Below, one piece after another: positions 23,281 through 31,113 of a stretch of DNA of 33,759 bases. The notes under the pieces are model-generated. The model ran no database searches. It saw nothing but the letters and a program-made list of their open reading frames with translations, and was not told where the DNA came from. The position numbers and the translations under genes are program-made. Location: positions 1 through 33,759 of the forward strand of contig VGWB01000015.1 in the NCBI GenBank assembly GCA_016873755.1, read 5' to 3'. The stretch is from Ignavibacteria bacterium. GTDB lineage: Bacteria; Bacteroidota; Ignavibacteria; UBA10030. Within the stretch, counting starts at the first letter, position 1; every line of letters begins with the position of its first letter.

Positions 23281-24645
23281 CTAATGCCCTTTCCATTTCT
23301 TGAGGCGATACCGCAAATTGCGCTCAGAAATGCCAAGCTCAGCTGCTGCTTGGGATTGATTGCCGCTGGAGCGTCGGAGAGCCTCAAGTACCAACTCCTT
23401 TTCCAACTGCTCAACGCGTTCCGGCAGGCTCGTCGGCTTCTGGAGAGCTGCAAGCTCCTTTTCACCTTTTCGTTCCTTCACGATTGCAGGCAAGTCGTTC
23501 GTCGTGATCGTTTCGCCGCGGGAGAGGATCACTGCGCGCTGAACGATGTTCTGCAGCTCCCGTACGTTTCCCGGGAAATCGTACCGCAGCAGGAGTTCCC
23601 ACGCCTCCCTGGAAAATGCGGTCTTCTTGCGCTTGTTCTCGTGTGCATACCGCTGCAGGAAGTGTTCGAGAAGCGGAGGGATGTCTTCGCGCCGGTTCCT
23701 GAGGGGCGGTAGATCAATTGCGACGACATTGAGTCGATAGAAGAGATCCTCTCGGAAAGATCCCAGTCTGATCATCGATTCCAGATCCTTGTGGGTAGCG
23801 GCAATGACGCGCACGTCGACCGAAAGCGTCTCTGTTCCACCGACCCGCTCAAACTGTTGCTCTTGGAGAACGCGAAGAAGTCGAACCTGAGTCGAGAGCG
23901 GGATATCACCGATCTCGTCGAGGAAAAGCGTGCCTCCGTCAGCAGCTTCGAAGCGACCCTGACGCTGTCTGTCCGCCCCCGTGAATGCCCCTTTCTCGTG
24001 GCCGAAAAGTTCACTCTCCAGGATATTCTCGTTGAGTGCGGCGCAGTTCACTGCGACAAAGGGCTTTTCCTTCCGGGCGCTGGCGAAATGAATCGCTTTG
24101 GCAACCAGCTCTTTCCCGGTGCCGCTCTCGCCGCGAATCAGAATGGGGGCTTTGCTCAGTGCGACACGCCCGGCGGTATTGAGAGTGGCTTCCATCGCCG
24201 CGGACTGGGAGATGATCCCAGCGAATGAGAAACGCTCGGCCAACTGCTCTTTGAGAAGCCGGTTCTCCGAAATCAACCGGCCGCGCTCCTTGATCCTCTG
24301 GATGAGAAGATCGAGCTCCTCGAGATCGATCGGCTTAGTCAGGTAGTCGTACGCGCCCTCGCGCATAGCCGCGACGGCGCCTTCGATGGTGCCGAACGCC
24401 GTCAAGAGAACGACCGTGATCTCGGGGTTGAGCGCATGGGTTTCTTTCAGAAGGTCGAAGCCCGTCCGGTCCGGCATCTTGTAGTCTGTGAGGACGATGT
24501 CCATGGCGCGGTTCTTGAGCGTTTCGATTGCCTGGGAGGCTGAGCCTGCCTCGTAGACGGCGTGGCCGTGTTTCTTCAGATACCCGGCAAGGATGCCACG
24601 CTGAATGGGCTCATCGTCAACGATGAGAATGGTGGTGGCTTGCAT
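23281..24645 (-). CDS. Sigma-54-dependent response regulator, NtrC family
   Basis: 454 residues, ATG at 24645 with GGAAG upstream. Receiver domain 1-120 with phospho-acceptor D54 (VLTDYKMPD), acidic pair D10/D11, T82 and K104 (LTKP). AAA+ domain with Walker A GESGTGKE (172-179), the sigma-54 contact loop GAFTGA (219-224, intact), Walker B FLDEIGD (241-247) and GNVRELQN. Fis-type helix-turn-helix at the C-terminus ([20 protein letters not shown]). The intact GAFTGA loop means it should activate sigma-54 promoters. The only histidine kinase here of the matching type is at 15812-17836, and candidate -24/-12 elements lie between them. It follows the OsmC gene by 56 bases and may be read from the cyd operon. 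Confidence 0.95.
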   Translation of the reverse strand: MQATTILIVDDEPIQRGILAGYLKKHGHAVYEAGSASQAIETLKNRAMDIVLTDYKMPDRTGFDLLKETHALNPEITVVLLTAFGTIEGAVAAMREGAYDYLTKPIDLEELDLLIQRIKERGRLISENRLLKEQLAERFSFAGIISQSAAMEATLNTAGRVALSKAPILIRGESGTGKELVAKAIHFASARKEKPFVAVNCAALNENILESELFGHEKGAFTGADRQRQGRFEAADGGTLFLDEIGDIPLSTQVRLLRVLQEQQFERVGGTETLSVDVRVIAATHKDLESMIRLGSFREDLFYRLNVVAIDLPPLRNRREDIPPLLEHFLQRYAHENKRKKTAFSREAWELLLRYDFPGNVRELQNIVQRAVILSRGETITTNDLPAIVKERKGEKELAALQKPTSLPERVEQLEKELVLEALRRSSGNQSQAAAELGISERNLRYRLKKWKGH

Positions 24646-24701
24646 TGTTCTTCCATGGAAGGCAAGGGGCGCGTGGAGAGTCTGCCACTGTCCGCCTAAG
24701 G

Positions 24702-25157
24702 TCAGCTTGCAGGCTGGGCCTCTGCCGGAACTCTGGCCGACGACTCGATGCGGTACGAATGTGTGATCGGCGCACTGGCGCTCAGGATGGCGCTCACGGA
24801 GCAGTACTTCGTTGTCGATAATTCAATGGCTCGCTCGACGTCTGCGGATTTGATTCCATCTCCATAGAAGATGTACTCCACGTGAATCTCCGTGAAGATA
24901 CGTGGGTGATCTTCTCGTTCCTTTCCGGTGACACGAACTTCATATCCCTGAAGCGGGACGCGCTTCTTCTTCAGGATCGGAACCACGTCGCTCGATGTGC
25001 AGCCGGCGAGGGCCATCAGGAGTAGCTCCTTCGGTGCAGAACCGGCCAGGCTCCCGCCGAAGTCCGGTGATCCATCCATCACGACCCAGTGATTTGTGCC
25101 GCCTTTGGCGACAAAGGTAATACCTTGAACCTGTTTGAGAAATACCTCTTTCGTCAT
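24702..25157 (-). CDS. OsmC-like peroxiredoxin-type protein
   Basis: 151 residues from ATG at 25157 with AAAGGA eight bases upstream. OsmC/Ohr superfamily pattern: FGGSLAGSAPKELLLMALAGCTSSDVV with the first redox cysteine, and the second cysteine in ELSTTKYCSVSAIL. Such proteins reduce organic hydroperoxides, or in some subgroups remain of unknown role, in the cytoplasm. This one resembles the YhfA-like branch of short OsmC proteins. It lies between a small membrane protein and the response regulator on the strand that carries the cytochrome bd genes. Confidence 0.88.
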   Translation of the reverse strand: MTKEVFLKQVQGITFVAKGGTNHWVVMDGSPDFGGSLAGSAPKELLLMALAGCTSSDVVPILKKKRVPLQGYEVRVTGKEREDHPRIFTEIHVEYIFYGDGIKSADVERAIELSTTKYCSVSAILSASAPITHSYRIESSARVPAEAQPAS

Positions 25158-25206
25158 TGCTGTTGTCCTTTCGGGGCTATCGTAGCCTCCTGTAAGTACC
25201 ACTTCG

Positions 25207-25404
25207 TCACGATCGCTGCTTCGATGCTCGTTTCTTTGTCCAATAACGGATGGAAAGTATGAGTGGACATGAGCGACCGAGATTCGTCACGCCGAGAAAG
25301 ACACCCACGATGGAGAGAGTAATTGCATATTCGCTCTCTATGAGACCGGCCAGGCCCGCGATAAGCAAGAACGCGGACAGAAGGAATAGACCCATCTTCA
25401 CCAT
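25207..25404 (-). CDS. Small two-TM membrane protein, possibly DUF2892-like
   Basis: 65 residues from ATG at 25404; a GTG at 25410 and an ATG at 25395 are alternatives, and none has a strong ribosome site. Two hydrophobic helices (MGLFLLSAFLLIAGLAGLIE and ITLSIVGVFLGVTNLG) are followed by SCPLILSIRYWTKKR. The order TM-TM-CPL resembles DUF2892 (YgaP membrane part), as in the clearer member at 28530. Gap of 77 bases after cydB and 49 before the OsmC gene, so probably the same transcript. Function unknown. Confidence 0.65.
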   Translation of the reverse strand: MVKMGLFLLSAFLLIAGLAGLIESEYAITLSIVGVFLGVTNLGRSCPLILSIRYWTKKRASKQRS

Positions 25405-25481
25405 TGACACTGCATTTATTGGAATCTCGGCGCTCTTCCTATTGGATGCAGCGTCCCGGGAAAAGGCTCATGACGAACACT

Positions 25482-26528
25482 TCAGTAGCCGGCATCCTCG
25501 GCAGGAAGCACGACCTTGCCTCGGAATGCTCTGTAAACATAAATGAAATATCCTGCCGCGAGAACCATTCCTACAATCCACCAGACCAGGCCTACGTTCA
25601 GTCCATACGCTTGCGCCGCGGTGTTGTAGATCGTGAGGCTGTTAGATGGGTCTATTGAAGAGGGAAGGAGGTTTGGGTACAGTCCGAATGCCGTGCTAGC
25701 CAGCATCCCCGCGATGAATGTTGTTGATGAGAGGAACGCCCGCGTGTCCTGCCTGCGCACGTTGAAGATGATCATTCCTGCAAGTCCCAGCACTCCCAGC
25801 ACGGGGAAGATGTAGCCCCAAGGGTGCTCCGTGAAGGTCGTCCAGATCTCCGGCTTGATTGATGAGGTTGCGATCAAGCCGACGACGGACGTCACAAGAA
25901 CGCCCCACCACGCTTTGCCCGCAATGGACCGGGATCTTGTCTGGACTTCCCCATCCGTTTTCATCGCGATGTAGTTCGCACCGTGTGCCGTAAGGGTGAA
26001 GAAGGCAACCAGGCCAAGAACAACCGTAAACCAGTCGAGGATCCCGGACTCGGGAACGACCGTGAACGTTGTCCAGAGCGGCTCGAAGAAGTATCCATCG
26101 CTGTTCAGGGGTACCCCGCGTACGATGTTGCCAAGCGCTGCGCCGAAGAAGACGGCGAGGAGAATGCTGGCGAAGGAAAAGGCAGAGTCCCAGAACCGCT
26201 TCCACAAGGGATTGTGAACCTGATGCCGGAACTCGATGCCGAGACCTCGAAGCATCAACAGCCAGAGAATGATGATGAGGGGAAGGTAGAAGCCGCTGAA
26301 ACTGGATGCGTAGACTTGTGGAAACGCGAAGTATAGTGTCCCGCCTGCTGCAAGGATCCAGACTTCATTTCCATCCCACACCGGACCGATGGCGTTCAGA
26401 GTGAGACGGCGTTCATTCTCTGTTCTTCCTACAAGGAGGTGAATGATCCCGGCGCCGAGGTCAAAGCCATCGAGTATGACGTACATCGTCAACATGAAGG
26501 CCACCAAGATAAACCACAACGTCTCCAT
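25482..26528 (-). CDS. cydB: Cytochrome bd ubiquinol oxidase subunit II
   Basis: 348 residues, ATG at 26528 with AAGGGAG six bases upstream. Multi-span protein with the CydB signature motifs YVILDGFDLGAGIIH, AIGPVWDGNEVWILAAGG, FRHQVHNPLWKRFWD and VNVGLVWWIVGMVL. It forms the second subunit of the quinol:O2 oxidoreductase that conserves energy at low oxygen and helps tolerate peroxide, nitric oxide and sulfide. Located 92 bases downstream of cydA in the same orientation. Confidence 0.96.
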   Translation of the reverse strand: METLWFILVAFMLTMYVILDGFDLGAGIIHLLVGRTENERRLTLNAIGPVWDGNEVWILAAGGTLYFAFPQVYASSFSGFYLPLIIILWLLMLRGLGIEFRHQVHNPLWKRFWDSAFSFASILLAVFFGAALGNIVRGVPLNSDGYFFEPLWTTFTVVPESGILDWFTVVLGLVAFFTLTAHGANYIAMKTDGEVQTRSRSIAGKAWWGVLVTSVVGLIATSSIKPEIWTTFTEHPWGYIFPVLGVLGLAGMIIFNVRRQDTRAFLSSTTFIAGMLASTAFGLYPNLLPSSIDPSNSLTIYNTAAQAYGLNVGLVWWIVGMVLAAGYFIYVYRAFRGKVVLPAEDAGY

Positions 26529-26620
26529 AGTTACTCCCTTGTTAAATCGTGTTGGGAAGAAACGAAAAGTGTCTCTTCCGGGAAATCACGTTGTATTCCT
26601 GAAGACTCCTTCATCAACCC

Positions 26621-27955
26621 CTAGTGTGTTGCCGCACCCGATTCCGGCCCCTGATTGATCTTCTTGATCACCAGCAGCAGGAACAAGACGCCGATGACGA
26701 AGTACATGCCAAGAAATCCGAGCAGCGTAAAAAGACTGTTTCCCGCAGAAACTGTAGGGGAAATGCCATCGGCGGTGCGCATCAGGCCGTAGACAAGCCA
26801 CGGCTGGCGACCCAGCTCCGCTGTCATCCAGCCCGCAGTGTTGGCGATATACGGGAACGGGAAAGCGAGCATCAGGATCCAGAGAACCCAGCGCGTAGCA
26901 TACAGCTTTCGCTTCCAGAGGAGAAAAACTGAGACGAGCATAATCGCGATAAAGATTGTCCCCAGCCCCACCATGATATGGTAGCTATAGTAGAGAAGCG
27001 GCACGTTCGTCGGCCACTCGTCACGTGGGAAAGCCTGCAAGCCCTTCACCTCGGCTGTCCAGCGATAATGCGTCAAAAAGCTCAGGAGTTTCGGGACATA
27101 CAGCGGGTTGTCCATGCGGAGCTTCTCCATGTCGGGCTGGCCGATCAGCATGAGCTCGGCTCCTTCCTTTGTTTCGAAGAGCCCCTCCATCCCGGCGAAG
27201 GTCACGGGTTGGTGCTTGTAGACGTTCTGGACCTGTCCGTCGCCTGTCGGAAATGCCACGAGAAGGGATGCAATGGCTCCCGCAACGACGCCGGTGCGGA
27301 TGAAGATCTTGCCGTACTCCGCGTCTCGGTTCGCCAGAAGATAGTACGCGCCGACAGCAGCCATCACGAAGGCGGCAGTGATGACGGCTCCGATCATGTT
27401 ATGCGTGTACTGCCAGCCGATCCACGGGTTGAACAGCAAGCCCCAGTAGTCGTTCACGTGGACCGAGCCATCCGAGGCGATTGCATATGCAACCGGGTGT
27501 TGCATCCATGCGTTCGTAGCGATGATGAAGTACCCGGAGACCCACGATCCGAGGAAGACAAGAAACGCTGCTGCAAAATGTCCGGCCTGTCCCAGTTTCT
27601 TCTCGCCAAAGAGAAAAAGCCCGAGAAAGGTCGATTCCAGGAAGAAGGCGAAAACCCCTTCCATAGCCAGAGTCTGGCCGATGACGCCGCCGGCAAATGT
27701 CGAGAACTTTGCCCAGTTCGTGCCGAACTGGAACTCCATCGGGATGCCAGTCACGACCCCGACCGCGAAATTAATGGCAAAGATCTTCGCCCAGAACCGC
27801 GCGCTGACGTTGTATCGCTCGTCCTTCTTCCAGAGCGACAATCCCTTGAGGATCACGATCAATAGGCCCAGTCCCATCGTGAGTTGAGGGAACAGGTAAT
27901 GGTACATGATCGTGAAGGCGAATTGGAGCCTGTTGATGAGCAGGGCGTCTTCCAT
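26621..27955 (-). CDS. cydA: Cytochrome bd ubiquinol oxidase subunit I
   Basis: 444 residues from ATG at 27955; an in-frame upstream start exists but MEDALLINRLQFAFTI is the normal beginning of the family. Heme ligand His in TIMYHYLFPQL, the quinol-site pair in VYKHQPVTFAGMEGLFET (Lys and Glu), and the GRQPW motif (AELGRQPWLVYGLMRT) are all present. The protein is about 75 residues shorter than E. coli CydA and lacks the long insertion in the Q-loop, so it belongs to the short Q-loop (bd-II/CIO-like) group. With CydB it forms the membrane terminal oxidase that reduces O2 to water with quinol. Confidence 0.96.
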   Translation of the reverse strand: MEDALLINRLQFAFTIMYHYLFPQLTMGLGLLIVILKGLSLWKKDERYNVSARFWAKIFAINFAVGVVTGIPMEFQFGTNWAKFSTFAGGVIGQTLAMEGVFAFFLESTFLGLFLFGEKKLGQAGHFAAAFLVFLGSWVSGYFIIATNAWMQHPVAYAIASDGSVHVNDYWGLLFNPWIGWQYTHNMIGAVITAAFVMAAVGAYYLLANRDAEYGKIFIRTGVVAGAIASLLVAFPTGDGQVQNVYKHQPVTFAGMEGLFETKEGAELMLIGQPDMEKLRMDNPLYVPKLLSFLTHYRWTAEVKGLQAFPRDEWPTNVPLLYYSYHIMVGLGTIFIAIMLVSVFLLWKRKLYATRWVLWILMLAFPFPYIANTAGWMTAELGRQPWLVYGLMRTADGISPTVSAGNSLFTLLGFLGMYFVIGVLFLLLVIKKINQGPESGAATH

Positions 27956-27990
27956 CACGTTAGCCTTGAATGGTGGATAATCTCCGACCG

Positions 27991-27998
27991 CCAAGATA
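27991..27998 (-). promoter_or_regulatory. Candidate -7 box TATCTTGG for cydAB
   Basis: TATCTTGG on the minus strand, 36 bases before the cydA ATG; GCTATCTTGG is identical to the box before the M28 gene. The 5' side is T-rich. No clear TTG element at the expected distance. Confidence 0.4.
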
Positions 27999-28204
27999 GC
28001 GAAAAATGGGACAAATGGGAACGAGCGGGATGAGGCAGCACAAGGGGGAAGAGGCGGCGGTGAAGCTTCGGGGGTTCTTTCTGCGGATACTGGAGATGTT
28101 TGAGCGAGAAAACTCGTCGTCTCAACATCACGTTGAGCCCCGGCCGCCTGAAGAACTTGGTCAAGTCGCCGGGATAGACTCCCTATGCCTTCTTTTTCTC
28201 CGTG

Positions 28205-28450
28205 CTAGTGCAGGTTGAGCACGGCGAAGAGTCTCTGGCGCATTCGCTTCGGAACATGTGGGTCGGGGTATCGCTGATAAAGGAACACGGTTTTCTTCAG
28301 GCTGTCGAGATAGGCCGTGCACTTGGGGCAGCGCTCAAGGTGCTCTTTGATCTTCCGGTACGCGCCTGAGCTCAGCCCGTAATCGAGCTGCTCCTGAACA
28401 TGCTTTGCCACGTTGCGGCAGTTGGCCGTATGCCGATGAATCCGGTGCAC
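28205..28450 (-). CDS. Anti-sigma-factor-like zinc-finger protein (paralogue of 28846 gene)
   Basis: 81 residues from GTG at 28450, with AAGGA five to six bases upstream; an in-frame start at 28489 is possible. A zf-HC2/ZAS-type motif, H37-x3-C41-x2-C44 (EHLERCPKC), is followed by TAYLDSLKKTVFLYQRYPDPHVP. This block is nearly the same as in the product of the 28846-29085 gene, so the two arose by duplication. No sigma gene adjoins this copy; it follows the DUF2892 gene. It could hold a different sigma factor, sense redox through the zinc site, or modulate the same ECF factor. No transmembrane segment is present. Confidence 0.78.
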   Translation of the reverse strand: MHRIHRHTANCRNVAKHVQEQLDYGLSSGAYRKIKEHLERCPKCTAYLDSLKKTVFLYQRYPDPHVPKRMRQRLFAVLNLH

Positions 28451-28529
28451 GCCTATCCTTCCTGAGAAGCCCAAGGGGCGGCACGACACGTACGACCGAA
28501 CCGCCCCTTCCAGGAATCTCTTTGGTTCG

Positions 28530-28745
28530 TCACACAGCCTTCTTCTCGGCCTTCTTCGTTGATATCTTAAGCGGAAGATACAACGGGCAGAAGCCGACGA
28601 AACTCGTGAGCAGAAAGATCACTGCGAAGAGCCCGAGAACGGCGGCCAGCGTTCCGGAAATCTGATCCGTGAGATACAGAGCGGCGACGAGAAAAGCGAG
28701 CAGAATTCGAATGACGCGATCGGCCGATCCCATGTTCTGTTTCAT
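28530..28745 (-). CDS. DUF2892 (YgaP-type) inner-membrane protein
   Basis: 71 residues, ATG at 28745 with AAGGAG seven bases upstream. Pattern of the DUF2892 family: N-terminal MGSADRVIRILLAF, two transmembrane helices, and the cysteine motif VGFCPLYLPL near the C-terminus. In E. coli YgaP the same domain is fused to a rhodanese; stand-alone versions are common and of unknown role, often near sulfur or redox genes. Downstream lies an anti-sigma-like gene; upstream is the ECF sigma/anti-sigma pair. Confidence 0.85.
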   Translation of the reverse strand: MKQNMGSADRVIRILLAFLVAALYLTDQISGTLAAVLGLFAVIFLLTSFVGFCPLYLPLKISTKKAEKKAV

Positions 28746-28845
28746 TGCTGTCTCCTTCTCATGCTGGTGGTAGATAGGGCGAGTACCATCTCAACAGGTG
28801 AGATGCGAGAATCAACGGAAGGGTTCACCGGTTGGGAGAACGGCT

Positions 28846-29085
28846 TCATTCACTGAGTTTGAGAACGGCGAGGAGCTTTTTGCGGTTCTTGGCAGGAACG
28901 TGTGGATGCGGATAGGTTGCGTAAAGTCGAATAGTCTTCTTCAGGCTGTCGAGGTAGGCCGTGCAATTGGGACATCTGGCCAGATGTCTCCTGATTTCCT
29001 GACACTTCCGCGAGCTTATCTTTGTATCAAGCTCGTTGCAGATGTGATCTAACACACTCGAACACTTCAGGGTTTTCGTTCTCAT
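28846..29085 (-). CDS. Anti-sigma factor, zf-HC2 type, cognate to the ECF sigma factor
   Basis: 79 residues; ATG at 29085 overlaps the sigma gene's stop (ATGA), which implies translational coupling and a one-to-one pair. ZAS-type zinc motif H34-x3-C38-x2-C41 (RHLARCPNC) then TAYLDSLKKTIRLYATYPHPHVP. No membrane segment, so it is a soluble anti-sigma factor that could release sigma on oxidation of the zinc thiolates, as RsrA-like proteins do. Its near copy is encoded at 28205-28450. Confidence 0.88.
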   Translation of the reverse strand: MRTKTLKCSSVLDHICNELDTKISSRKCQEIRRHLARCPNCTAYLDSLKKTIRLYATYPHPHVPAKNRKKLLAVLKLSE

Positions 29086-29684
29086 GTCGTCATATACGGG
29101 TTCAGGCGCTCACGCAGAAAGACGCGTGCGCGGCGAAGCCGGGATTTCACTGCAGGGACAGAGAGCTTCAGGATCCTTCCGGTTTCTTCGGCAGAGAGCC
29201 CCTCGACATCCCGGAGGATGAACACGATCCGGTAATCCATCGGCAGCTTCTGAATGGCACTGTCGAGCACTCCTTTGAGTTCGCTGTGCATAACGGCGTC
29301 GAGAGGGGTCTCTTTCCATGGCGGAATGGTGGTCTGTGCGCCGCGCCCTTCGTCGTCGGTGCCCCGGGTGTCGTGGAAGCCTCCCGGTGCTTCGATCGAG
29401 ACCGATGCGACTTCGAGTTTGCTCTTTCGCCGTTTCATTCGACAGTTGTTCACGACAATAGTGTATAACCAGGTAGTGAACTTCGATCTCCCATCGAACT
29501 GATGCAGCTTGCGGTAGACGTTCACGAAGGTATCCTGCCAGGTCTCGCTCGCCAGTTCCTTGTCCCTGCAGACCTTGAAGGCGAAGCCGTAGACCAGGGA
29601 TTCGTAGTGGCTGACGAGCCTCGTGAAGGCGCGCTCGTCGCCCCGCTGGGCCTGGCGAATGAGTTCGAGTTCAGATAGTGGCAT
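29082..29684 (-). CDS. ECF (sigma-70 family) sigma factor
   Basis: 200 residues from ATG at 29684; upstream extension to 29903 reads the SEC-C region in antisense and is rejected. Region 2 (about 5-75) shows ELIRQAQRGDERAFTRLVSHYESLVYGFAFKV and TWQDTFVNVYRKLHQFDGRSKFTTWLYTIVVNNC, with the FxTWLYxIVxNxC core of region 2.4. Region 4 (about 135-195) shows LPMDYRIVFILRDVEGLSAEETGRILKLSVPAVKSRLRRAR with its helix-turn-helix. RpoE/SigW type. An anti-sigma gene overlaps its stop, so it should be held inactive until a stimulus. The trigger may be oxidative or envelope stress, unknown here. Confidence 0.95.
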   Translation of the reverse strand: MPLSELELIRQAQRGDERAFTRLVSHYESLVYGFAFKVCRDKELASETWQDTFVNVYRKLHQFDGRSKFTTWLYTIVVNNCRMKRRKSKLEVASVSIEAPGGFHDTRGTDDEGRGAQTTIPPWKETPLDAVMHSELKGVLDSAIQKLPMDYRIVFILRDVEGLSAEETGRILKLSVPAVKSRLRRARVFLRERLNPYMTT

Positions 29685-29881
29685 GGGAGAGTGCTTCTCG
29701 TAGCTCAACAAAATTCCCAAAATCGCACGTTGAGCTTCCGAAGGTTCTGAGGGATGAAATCTCCGCTCAAACGGAAGTGACGGGCGGGCCGACGGGAACG
29801 CGACGGAGTTTCCCGAAGGGGGGCAACGGTTCGTGCCCGTGCAGCAGCGGGAAGAAGTACAAGAAGTGTCACGGACACTAG
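29678..29881 (+). CDS. Short SEC-C zinc-motif protein
   Basis: 67 codons if started at the GTG at 29678; no other start is in frame, and this one overlaps the start of the divergent sigma gene. The C-terminus is a clean SEC-C motif, GNGSCPCSSGKKYKKCHGH, which binds zinc through C-x-C and C-H. SEC-C tails occur in SecA and in many small proteins. The N-terminal 45 residues show nothing recognisable apart from TGGPTGTRRSFPKGG before the motif. It converges with the DUF4143 ATPase gene. It could be a small zinc protein or the 3' remnant of a longer gene. Confidence 0.5.
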   Translation: MAWESASRSSTKFPKSHVELPKVLRDEISAQTEVTGGPTGTRRSFPKGGNGSCPCSSGKKYKKCHGH

Positions 29882-29889
29882 CCCATATG

Positions 29890-31113
29890 CTACATCGCCG
29901 CAAGCGCCTGAGTCGCCGGCGAGAGAAGGACTCCCTTCGTCACAAACGCATTGTTGAAACGAACCGGAGTGCGGACAATCTGCATCGAGTAGCGCGGCTT
30001 CAGTCGCTCCGCAAAGTACCTCAACGAGGAATCGACGTCGCTTGCGCTGAGTTTCGCTTCGACCAATGCAAACGGCTTTGCTCGTTCAGTGATAAGGAAA
30101 TCAACTTCGCGCTTCTCGCGATCGCGGACATAGAAGAGGTCAAAATCGCTGTAGCCGCAGTCTGTCCAGAGCTGACAGAGCTTCAACAGGTGGAGAGCAA
30201 CCAAATTCTCGAATCTCGGTGCCGGATCTGCGATGGAGGTATAGTCATAGAGGTAAATCTTCTCCTCACGGCGAAGCGCGCGTGCCAGTCTGCCTGCATA
30301 AGGCCTGATGCTGAAGAGAAAGAACAACCGTGAAAGAGCCGTGAGCCAATTCTGAACGGTCTCGAAACGAACACCTAACTCCTCACGCAGTGCATTCACT
30401 GACAACGGCGCACCTACGCGCTCCGGCAGGAGGTTAACCAGGCTCTCGATCAGACCAAGCTCACGGATCCGTGTAAGGTCTCTCAACTCCTCTCGCACGA
30501 TGAGCTGCTCGTGGGAGCGGCGCCAGCGGCGCAGAAGAGATTCGCTTTGTGCGAAAAGAGGCTCGGGAAAGCCGGTGAATTTCTCGAGCTGGCTCAAGGC
30601 CTCTTCAGCGGCTTTTGAATTGGGCGATGCCTGGAGGCTCTCTACGAAGCGTTCGGGAGAGACGGGTGGCAGCCGGTCGCGCGAAAGCATTTCTCCGAGT
30701 GTGAATGGGTGAAGATGGTACATCTGGTAACGGCCGAACAGCGAGTCACCGCCTCGCTGGTATACGTCCAGCTTCCCGCTGCCGGTGACAAGAATCTCCA
30801 CATCGTTCCGATGTGCGTCGTACAGACCTTTCAAGAACCGCTTCCATCGGGGGAACTTGTGGATTTCGTCAAGGCCGAGGCGGAGCGGTTTACCGCCGGG
30901 CGATTCGCCTCGGAGCCAGAAGTCTTCAGGGGACCTCAGGATCAGCTTGCGATCAGATTCGATGTCCCAGTTGAAGTACGCCGATCGGTTTTCCTTCTGC
31001 GCGAGGAGGTAATTTGCGAACGTGGTTTTCCCCACTTGGCGCGGCCCGGCAATGAAGCACATCTTCCGTTCGCTTGCGAGGAGGCATTCGATTTCAGGGG
31101 CGAGGTAGCGCAT
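29890..31113 (-). CDS. AAA+ ATPase with DUF4143 domain
   Basis: 407 residues. N-terminal AAA_14-type ATPase: Walker A GPRQVGKT (23-30), Walker B LGLDEIHKFPRW, and sensor segment ILVTGSGKLDVY. A DUF4143-type C-terminal domain contains a winged helix (SVNALREELGVRFETVQNWLTAL) and a nuclease-like core (DLFYVRDREKREVDFLI ... FALVEAKLS) with the D/E-x-K arrangement of the PD-(D/E)XK fold. This family is common and scattered in bacteria and archaea, with no settled function; members show signs of horizontal transfer. Two inverted repeats lie just upstream, at 31155-31188. Confidence 0.88.
   Translation of the reverse strand: MRYLAPEIECLLASERKMCFIAGPRQVGKTTFANYLLAQKENRSAYFNWDIESDRKLILRSPEDFWLRGESPGGKPLRLGLDEIHKFPRWKRFLKGLYDAHRNDVEILVTGSGKLDVYQRGGDSLFGRYQMYHLHPFTLGEMLSRDRLPPVSPERFVESLQASPNSKAAEEALSQLEKFTGFPEPLFAQSESLLRRWRRSHEQLIVREELRDLTRIRELGLIESLVNLLPERVGAPLSVNALREELGVRFETVQNWLTALSRLFFLFSIRPYAGRLARALRREEKIYLYDYTSIADPAPRFENLVALHLLKLCQLWTDCGYSDFDLFYVRDREKREVDFLITERAKPFALVEAKLSASDVDSSLRYFAERLKPRYSMQIVRTPVRFNNAFVTKGVLLSPATQALAAM

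Noticed and set aside
26978-27865. Plus-strand frame of 295 codons
   Set aside because: Antisense to cydA, whose heme and quinol motifs are clear.
29685-29903. N-terminal extension of the ECF sigma factor
   Set aside because: The extra 73 residues are the antisense of the SEC-C motif; the family starts at MPLSELELIRQAQRG.
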